Positions 59,349 to 64,000 of a DNA stretch of 64,000 nucleotides are shown here, piece by piece. The stretch is from positions 1 through 64,000 of the forward strand of contig QEVO01000005.1 in assembly GCA_003577275.1 (NCBI GenBank). Reading direction: 5' to 3'. The translations under genes were made by a program, and so were the position numbers. Source of the DNA: Pseudomonadota bacterium. Lineage in GTDB: Bacteria > Pseudomonadota > Alphaproteobacteria > Sphingomonadales > Govanellaceae. Under the pieces are notes generated by a model. The model was not told the origin of the DNA, did no database searches, and saw nothing but the letters and a program-made list of their open reading frames with translations. Position 1 is the stretch's first letter; every line of letters begins with the position of its first letter.

Positions 59349-60409
59349 GCCCGCCTCATCTTATGCGCCAAAAATAGCAGCGCCGTCAGCACGATCACCG
59401 CGCCCGCCTGATGCGCCGCCCCCCACGATACCGGCACCACCAGAAGAAGGGTGATGATGCCCAAGATGACCTGGATCAGCATCGCCGCCAGCAAGAGATG
59501 CGAGGCCAGCCGCACCTCGGCGCGGCCCGAGCGCCTCATAAACAGCCACAGCAACAACGCGCCGATGAGCGCCGCATAAGCGCCCATGCGATGGAGAAAC
59601 TGCAGCATGGTGTGATTTTCCAGCAAATTATGCCACCACGGCTCCAGGAGCCACAAGCCGGTGGGGATGAAGCGGCCATCCATCAGCGGCCAGGTATTGT
59701 AGGAAAAGCCGGCATTAAGTCCGGCGACGAACGCGCCAAGCGTGATCTGCGCCGTCACCAGGACCGCCAGGGCGATCACCAACGCCGAAGCGCGCTGATC
59801 CTGCCGCCATAGACTGGACGGCGGCGCGCCGGCGGGCTCCGCCAGATCAAAAGCGACCCACAAAATATAAGCGTAAATGATGAGCGCCATCATCAGATGC
59901 GCCGCCAAGCGGTAATGGCTGACATCCGGCTGATCGACCAGACCGCTGGCCACCATATACCAGCCGAGCGCGCCTTGCAGCCCGCCCAGCACGAACATCG
60001 CCCACAATTTCGGCTTCAACTTTGGCCGCACGTAACCCTTGGCGAGAAAAACCAGAAACGGCAGCAGAAACACCAGGCCGATGGAGCGGCCCAGCAAGCG
60101 ATGGCCGAATTCCCACCAGTAAATGGCTTTGAACTCGTCGAGCGTCATGCCGAGATTGACTTTCTGGTATTCGGGATATTGCTGATAGGCGGCAAATTCC
60201 GCTTGCCATGCCTCCTCGGTCAGCGGCGGTATGATGCCCTTCACCGGCTCCCAGCGCACCATGGACAGGCCGGACTCGGTCAGCCGGGTGATGCCGCCCA
60301 CCACCACCATGGCGAAGATCATGGCGGCGACGACGAACAGCCAGCGGGCAATCAGCCGATCGCCCTTTTGCCAAACGACATCGCTATTGATCGCCTGCAC
60401 GCTCGCCAT
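59345..60409 (-). CDS. ctaA: heme A synthase CtaA
   Basis: 354-aa membrane enzyme oxidising heme O to heme A for aa3-type oxidases. About eight transmembrane segments. The heme-binding region KAIYWWEFGHRLLGRSIGL (about 73-91) carries a conserved Glu and His, another His lies in RLAAHLMMALI, and NTWPLMDGRFIP and ENHTMLQFLHRMGAYAAL follow. Type 2 (alphaproteobacterial/mitochondrial Cox15-like) form. Fits the aa3 oxidase subunit IV at 50063. Confidence 0.95.
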   Translation of the reverse strand: MASVQAINSDVVWQKGDRLIARWLFVVAAMIFAMVVVGGITRLTESGLSMVRWEPVKGIIPPLTEEAWQAEFAAYQQYPEYQKVNLGMTLDEFKAIYWWEFGHRLLGRSIGLVFLLPFLVFLAKGYVRPKLKPKLWAMFVLGGLQGALGWYMVASGLVDQPDVSHYRLAAHLMMALIIYAYILWVAFDLAEPAGAPPSSLWRQDQRASALVIALAVLVTAQITLGAFVAGLNAGFSYNTWPLMDGRFIPTGLWLLEPWWHNLLENHTMLQFLHRMGAYAALIGALLLWLFMRRSGRAEVRLASHLLLAAMLIQVILGIITLLLVVPVSWGAAHQAGAVIVLTALLFLAHKMRRA

Positions 60410-60431
60410 GAATACCCCCTAAAGATATCTG

Positions 60432-61037
60432 TTATTGCTGCGCGCCCGGCACGACGCCCGTCGCCAGGAAGCGCCACAAGCCTTCGTCTTCGATCATCAT
60501 GCCCAGCGCCTGCGATACGGTCTCGTTGATGATCCGCTCGTTGCGCTCGGCGGTGAGCGGCAGCGCTTCCACGTCTTCGTTGGCGATGGAATAGCTTTGG
60601 CTATAGGTCGTCAGCCCGCGTTCGGCGACGGCGCGGAACGCCGCCCGGGTCGCCACCTTCGGCGCGACGTATTTGCCGGACGCCTTATAGGTGATCTCGG
60701 TGATCTCCACCGTCAGCTTGGCGTCGGCACGATCGCCGCCGGCCACCGTAAACGCATTATCGGCAACTGCTTCCCGTACCTTGACGGCTACCGCCGCGGC
60801 CACGTCGTTGCCGGTTTTGAGCGGCGCTTGCTCCTTGGTTTCGTCCTTGCGATAGCCGAGCAAGGACGAGGCGCGCTTGTCTACCACATTGACGGCGACG
60901 CTTTGTTTCTGGCCTACATTAAACGCCATCATCTCGGGGGCGGGATCGATGACGACGTTTTGCGGCTTCATCGAGCAACCGGCGGCAACGGCGCCGGCGA
61001 TGATGAGGCCAGCCAAGCGGACAACGGACTGACGCAT
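60432..61037 (-). CDS. YajG-like outer-membrane lipoprotein
   Basis: 201-aa predicted lipoprotein. A signal peptide of about 20 residues ends in the lipobox AVAAGCS, with Cys21 as the lipidated residue. The rest, with VAVNVVDKRASSLLGYRK and a beta-rich C-terminal half, resembles the YajG family of uncharacterised lipoproteins. ATG at 61037 is the start that gives a good signal peptide; the frame extends upstream. Ends 22 bases before ctaA begins, possibly co-transcribed. Confidence 0.82.
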   Translation of the reverse strand: MRQSVVRLAGLIIAGAVAAGCSMKPQNVVIDPAPEMMAFNVGQKQSVAVNVVDKRASSLLGYRKDETKEQAPLKTGNDVAAAVAVKVREAVADNAFTVAGGDRADAKLTVEITEITYKASGKYVAPKVATRAAFRAVAERGLTTYSQSYSIANEDVEALPLTAERNERIINETVSQALGMMIEDEGLWRFLATGVVPGAQQ

Positions 61038-61103
61038 GCTCGTCTCCTTGCAAACAGGTACCCCTCGCCTACCAGAGGGAGCCGGTGATGGCAAGGGACA
61101 GCG

Positions 61104-61514
61104 TTACTTCGCCCGGCCGGTGGTCTTCTCATAGGTGCGCAGGGCGCCAAGGCCGAGAAGAGCGATCACCAGCTCCATCAGGTTGTCGGTAAGGATGATG
61201 GGCGGCTCGACGTTGATCCCGTGCAACCGCACCACCCACTCGAAGATCGGCTGGCCGATGAACGCCCACAGGAAGCCGCAGCCGCACACCCAGCCGATGA
61301 ACGGCCGCCAGCCAGCGACGAACACCGAGCGGTGCGCCGCCTCGATCTTATTGATCTCCGCCTGCAGGATCGCCGGTTCCTGGGCGATTTTCGCCAGCAC
61401 CGCCTTGGCCTGGGCGCGCTCGGCATCCGAGGTGAAAAGCTTGTCAAAGACGTTGCCGATGGCGGTCAGCGCATCCACGGCGGGACCTCCCATGATATTG
61501 GACAACAGGCTCAT
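61104..61514 (-). CDS. holin of the 3-TM family
   Basis: 136-aa phage-type holin. An amphipathic N-terminal half with DAERAQAKAVLAKIAQEPAILQAEINKIEAAHRSVFVAGWRPFIGWVC-like sequence is the family hallmark (GWRPFIGW). It is followed by transmembrane segments near 67-86 and 107-125. With the adjacent peptidase it forms a lysis-type pair on the minus strand. Such genes occur in prophages and in gene-transfer-agent remnants; no other phage genes are nearby. Confidence 0.87.
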   Translation of the reverse strand: MSLLSNIMGGPAVDALTAIGNVFDKLFTSDAERAQAKAVLAKIAQEPAILQAEINKIEAAHRSVFVAGWRPFIGWVCGCGFLWAFIGQPIFEWVVRLHGINVEPPIILTDNLMELVIALLGLGALRTYEKTTGRAK

Positions 61515-61525
61515 GGTCCCTCCTT

Positions 61526-61975
61526 TCAAACAAGACCGAGCCGGACGCCGGCGCGGCCGATGGTCAATGTCTGCCGGCGGTTGTCGCCGGCTTTGAGCGA
61601 ACAGTGCACCCAGCCCGATGACGGATCATCGGGCTCGTAAAATTCCAGGATGAGCTGGTCATACTCAAGCGCCGCGGCGATCCAGCGCGCCACCTCGACA
61701 TTGCTCACCCCCGGCAGCTCGAAATCCGCCGCCTCGCCGGTAAGGTGCTGCGAGCCGTCGTGCGACCCCACCAGCCGGTTGAGCGCCGGCGAACGATAGC
61801 CGCTCGATGGCGAGAACGGGACGCTAAAGCGCGCCCGCACCGGCTCCAGGACGGCGTTGGCCAGCCGGCGCAGATTGGTGATTTCCCGCTCGCCCGGCGT
61901 GTTGTCGAGGCCGCGGCGCAGCGCCGCCTGGCTTTTCGTCAGTTCAGCAAGGCTGAAATGAGGGGAGAGTTGCAT
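61526..61975 (-). CDS. M15-family peptidoglycan peptidase (endolysin-like)
   Basis: 149-aa D-Ala-D-Ala carboxypeptidase-like zinc peptidase of the M15_3 group. MQLSPHFSLAELTKSQAALRRGLDN is the usual start, SSGYRSPALNRLVGSHDGSQHLTGEAADFEL contains the zinc His and Asp and GWVHCSLK the last His. No signal peptide, so it would need the holin to reach the wall. Eleven bases upstream of the holin gene. Preceded by an AT-rich region with two CCTATATGG copies. Confidence 0.88.
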   Translation of the reverse strand: MQLSPHFSLAELTKSQAALRRGLDNTPGEREITNLRRLANAVLEPVRARFSVPFSPSSGYRSPALNRLVGSHDGSQHLTGEAADFELPGVSNVEVARWIAAALEYDQLILEFYEPDDPSSGWVHCSLKAGDNRRQTLTIGRAGVRLGLV

Positions 61976-62014
61976 CAACGGTTCTCAGAACTGGCAGAAC
62001 CCGATAATTATATC

Positions 62015-62054
62015 CTATATGGATAAATTTTTCAATATAATTAACCTATATGGT
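62015..62054. repeat. two CCTATATGG copies 31 bp apart upstream of the endolysin gene
   Basis: Identical nonamers at 62015-62023 and 62046-62054 sit in a sharply AT-rich gap, 40 to 80 bases upstream of the peptidase start on the minus strand. The 31-bp spacing is about three helical turns, so a dimeric regulator could contact both on one face. Confidence 0.45.
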
Positions 62055-62098
62055 ACATTTTATGATGCAAGAGTGCGGCGGCAGGGCGACATAGGGAC

Positions 62099-62482
62099 CT
62101 ACTTGCTCGGACCGTAGTAGACGCAGCCTTCGCCGAAGCTGCCGCGGCGCAGGATGACGCGGGAAAGGTTGGGGAATTGGGGAGCGAGTCGTTGCCAAAT
62201 CCAGCGGCCGATGTTTTCCATGGTCGGCACTTCAAGACCGGGGATTTCGTTGAGATAGTTGTGATCAAGCTCGGCCCGCAGCGGCTCCAGGGCGGCCTCG
62301 AAATCCTGGAAGTCCATCACCCAGCCGCCTTCTTGCGGTTCCGCCGCACCGCGAATGTAGACTTCCACTTCGAAGGAATGACCGTGGAGCTTGGCGCAGC
62401 GGTGTCCGGCCGGCACGTTGCTGGCCAGATGGTGCGCGGCATCGAAGGTAAAACGCTTGAAAATTTCAAATTGGTCGCTCAT
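62099..62482 (-). CDS. queD: 6-carboxy-5,6,7,8-tetrahydropterin synthase QueD
   Basis: 127-aa tunnelling-fold enzyme of queuosine (7-deazaguanine) synthesis. Zinc ligands are in FDAAHHL (about 13-19) and KLHGHSFEV (about 32-40); RCAKLHGH also gives the catalytic Cys near 29. EIPGLEVPTMENIGRWIW carries the usual PTxE pattern. Size fits QueD rather than eukaryotic PTPS. queC and queE are not in the window. Confidence 0.93.
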   Translation of the reverse strand: MSDQFEIFKRFTFDAAHHLASNVPAGHRCAKLHGHSFEVEVYIRGAAEPQEGGWVMDFQDFEAALEPLRAELDHNYLNEIPGLEVPTMENIGRWIWQRLAPQFPNLSRVILRRGSFGEGCVYYGPSK

Positions 62483-62538
62483 GGCGCCGGCTTATAGCCA
62501 ATGCGGCGCGGAAAATCCAGCACCGAGAACGGGCAAAT

Positions 62539-63801
62539 TCAGCCGTTGGCGACAAGGCTCGCCACCGGGCGCGGCGGCTGGCTTTCCAAATGGCTGAAAT
62601 CCAGCCAGTCGAGGCTCAGGGCAGGCTGCGGCTTGGCGGTCGCCGCCACCAGATAATGGCCGGAAACGAACCGCGCCCCGGCCTCGGCGGCGGCGTAAGC
62701 AGTCATTGGCGAATGAACGCCGGCGACCGCCAGCAGCAGCCGGTGCTTCTTGGCGTAAGCCGCAACACGCTCGATATCGGCGCGAATCTGCGCGATGGGA
62801 CGGGCGTCAAGCTCGAGGTCCAGGGTAATGCCCAGAAGCTGCAGATCGCCGAGCAGCTCCAGACTGCGCCAGCTGGCGTCGATGCGCACGAACACGCCGC
62901 GGCTGAATTGTTTGAGCATCGAGACGATTTCATAGGCCCGCCATGGCGGCGTGCCGGCATTAAAATGCGCGGCCTCAAAAATCAGATTGCGACCCACCTT
63001 GGCGCCATGTCCCATGCACAGGCGGTAATAGTCGACCGAGGAGCCGACGCCGGAAAGCGTCAGATAGCTCACCGGAACCACGCCGAGAACCGGATGCCTG
63101 GAACCAGCGATGGCATCCAGATCGGCAACCGCCGTTTTGTAGAGGGCGGCGTCGAACTCATGCACCAGGGTGAGATTTTTCTGATTGGACAGCGCCGCAT
63201 AGCCGCTCAGACGCCGCCGGCCGGACAGTTTGAAAATCGTTGGCTGGTAGGCGTAAACGATATGGTGGGCGATATCCCACATCGGAATATAGCAGATCTC
63301 GCTGAGCGGCAGGCCGCCGGCCTCTTCCCGCGCCAGACGCACCGGCGACGCGGCGGCGCTCTGCGCGGCCGCCGCCGCAGGTTCGCTCATGCCAACCCCA
63401 AGCGAGCGCGCCAGGGTCGTCGAATCCAACGTCATCACCACGCTATCCAGCGCCATTTTGGAGAAATGCGGCGTGCCGAGAAAAATCTCGTAAACGTTTT
63501 GCACCATCTTTTCGCAGACCAGCCGCGCCGCCGCCTGATCGCGTTCGTGAAAGACCACCACATAGCGATCATCGCCGAGACGGAGAAAAACCTCCGACGG
63601 CAGCAGCGTGTTGGTGAAAACCTTATGGAGGAGGGAATGCACGCGGTCGGCATAGCGCGGCCAGTCATCGCCCAGTCGGGCTTTCATATCATCCAGGCCC
63701 AAGAGCACCAGTTGCCCGGCGCTCACCGTGTCCTGGGTGTGCAGGAGATGCTTTAGCCGCTCCTTAACATCCGGTCGCAGCTCTTCCATGTGTTCCAGCA
63801 T
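62539..63801 (-). CDS. degenerate GGDEF/EAL-like protein, probably non-catalytic
   Basis: 420-aa protein. Residues about 15-115 have the pattern of a GGDEF domain but the signature reads LRLGDDRYVVVFHE (about 72-85), lacking GGDEF residues. Residues about 175-405 resemble an EAL domain: YQPTIFKLSGRRRLSGYAAL near 190-209 stands where EAL proteins have the YQPI..GYEAL region, and LLLAVAGVHSPMTAYAAAEAGARFVSGHYL near the end replaces the AEGVE..GxxxxQG region. The key Glu and metal ligands are missing. A c-di-GMP-sensing or purely protein-binding role is possible. I am moderately sure of the fold. Confidence 0.65.
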   Translation of the reverse strand: MLEHMEELRPDVKERLKHLLHTQDTVSAGQLVLLGLDDMKARLGDDWPRYADRVHSLLHKVFTNTLLPSEVFLRLGDDRYVVVFHERDQAAARLVCEKMVQNVYEIFLGTPHFSKMALDSVVMTLDSTTLARSLGVGMSEPAAAAAQSAAASPVRLAREEAGGLPLSEICYIPMWDIAHHIVYAYQPTIFKLSGRRRLSGYAALSNQKNLTLVHEFDAALYKTAVADLDAIAGSRHPVLGVVPVSYLTLSGVGSSVDYYRLCMGHGAKVGRNLIFEAAHFNAGTPPWRAYEIVSMLKQFSRGVFVRIDASWRSLELLGDLQLLGITLDLELDARPIAQIRADIERVAAYAKKHRLLLAVAGVHSPMTAYAAAEAGARFVSGHYLVAATAKPQPALSLDWLDFSHLESQPPRPVASLVANG

Positions 63802-63907
63802 CGCCGTGCCCTCCGAGCTCTGCCGTTCTCTCTACCGTCAAAAAGATTGCTAACCTAGGTGTGACTATGGGCACGAATTTGTTAACGGAAGCTATACATA
63901 AAGACAG

Positions 63908-64000
63908 ATGGCAACCGTCAGTAGAATCAAGGTTTTCAAAGAGATAGGGGTGGCTGCGAAATCGCCGTACGGCGCGCGTCCGAGTAGGAAAACGGCCGCC
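63908..64000 (+). CDS. possible 5' end of a gene running off the window
   Basis: An ATG at 63908 opens a frame of 31 codons that stays open to the edge, with a basic product (SRIKVFKEIGVAAKSPYGARPSRK). No strong ribosome site is seen. Divergent from the GGDEF/EAL-like gene. Not recognisable. Confidence 0.35.
   Translation, partial: MATVSRIKVFKEIGVAAKSPYGARPSRKTAA

Noticed and set aside
63860..63885. Sigma-54 promoter at GGGCACGAATTTGTT near the right edge
   Set aside because: The -24 part is good, but the -12 position has TT instead of GC.
1..64000. CRISPR array or rRNA genes
   Set aside because: No regularly spaced direct repeats and no rRNA-like conserved segments were seen on either strand.

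Overview
The window is chromosomal DNA from a flagellated, high-GC alphaproteobacterium, most likely Rhodospirillales or a neighbouring order. The evidence is a flagellar cluster with FlbD- and SciP-type regulators, a GapR (DUF2312) homologue, a split PntAA/PntAB/PntB transhydrogenase beside an aa3-oxidase subunit IV, TIGR03587-type methylase and an RpoH with a clear RpoH box. The order assignment is inference; the class is well supported.

Layout. 1-1983: right end of an integrated element, with two or three very small ORFs and a large serine recombinase whose 3' end runs into a tRNA-Met(CAU) gene. 2057-4273: mnmA and an MDR-type oxidoreductase. 4372-24094: a flagellar block. flgK-flgL run leftward. 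fliK-flgD-flgE, sciP, and fliF-fliG-fliH-fliN-motA-like-flbD-flhA-flhF-flhG plus an unassigned proline/alanine-rich protein run rightward. 24091-31388: pyruvate carboxylase, a crotonase, a JAMM peptidase, a small membrane protein, rluD and rpoH. 31385-39546: a membrane protein, a tail-anchored pseudokinase-like protein, and purA, hisZ, serA and serC. 39547-42690: repeats, DUF486, an AT-rich nuclease gene, an AAA/DUF4143 ATPase and a 55-codon ORF behind a perfect CRP-like palindrome. 42698-53164: thiD, gapR, an NtrC-family regulator, pepF, modABC, aa3 subunit IV and pntAA-pntAB-pntB. 53295-63801: gamma-carbonic anhydrase/argC, a methylase, rplM-rpsI, metY, ctaA-cutA, a lipoprotein, an endolysin/holin pair, queD and a degenerate GGDEF/EAL-like protein.

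How the genes work together. The flagellar block encodes hook assembly (FlgD, FlgE, FliK, FlgK, FlgL), the MS ring and switch (FliF, FliG, FliN), export (FlhA, FliH) and placement (FlhF, FlhG), plus two cell-cycle-linked regulators. Reading the non-coding DNA gives a candidate circuit. There are two divergent sigma-54-type promoters between flgK and fliK, and GGCA-N5-TGCC inverted repeats lie between them and again upstream of fliF. The fliF site is next to a near-CtrA box. This matches the Caulobacter logic in which FlbD activates late genes and represses fliF, and I consider it the most informative signal in the window.

I did not find a clearly novel multi-gene system. The least explained items are the pseudokinase-like protein, the FliK-like protein after flhG, the degenerate GGDEF/EAL protein, the 55-aa ORF with its CRP-like site, and a 31-bp-spaced repeat ahead of the endolysin/holin pair.
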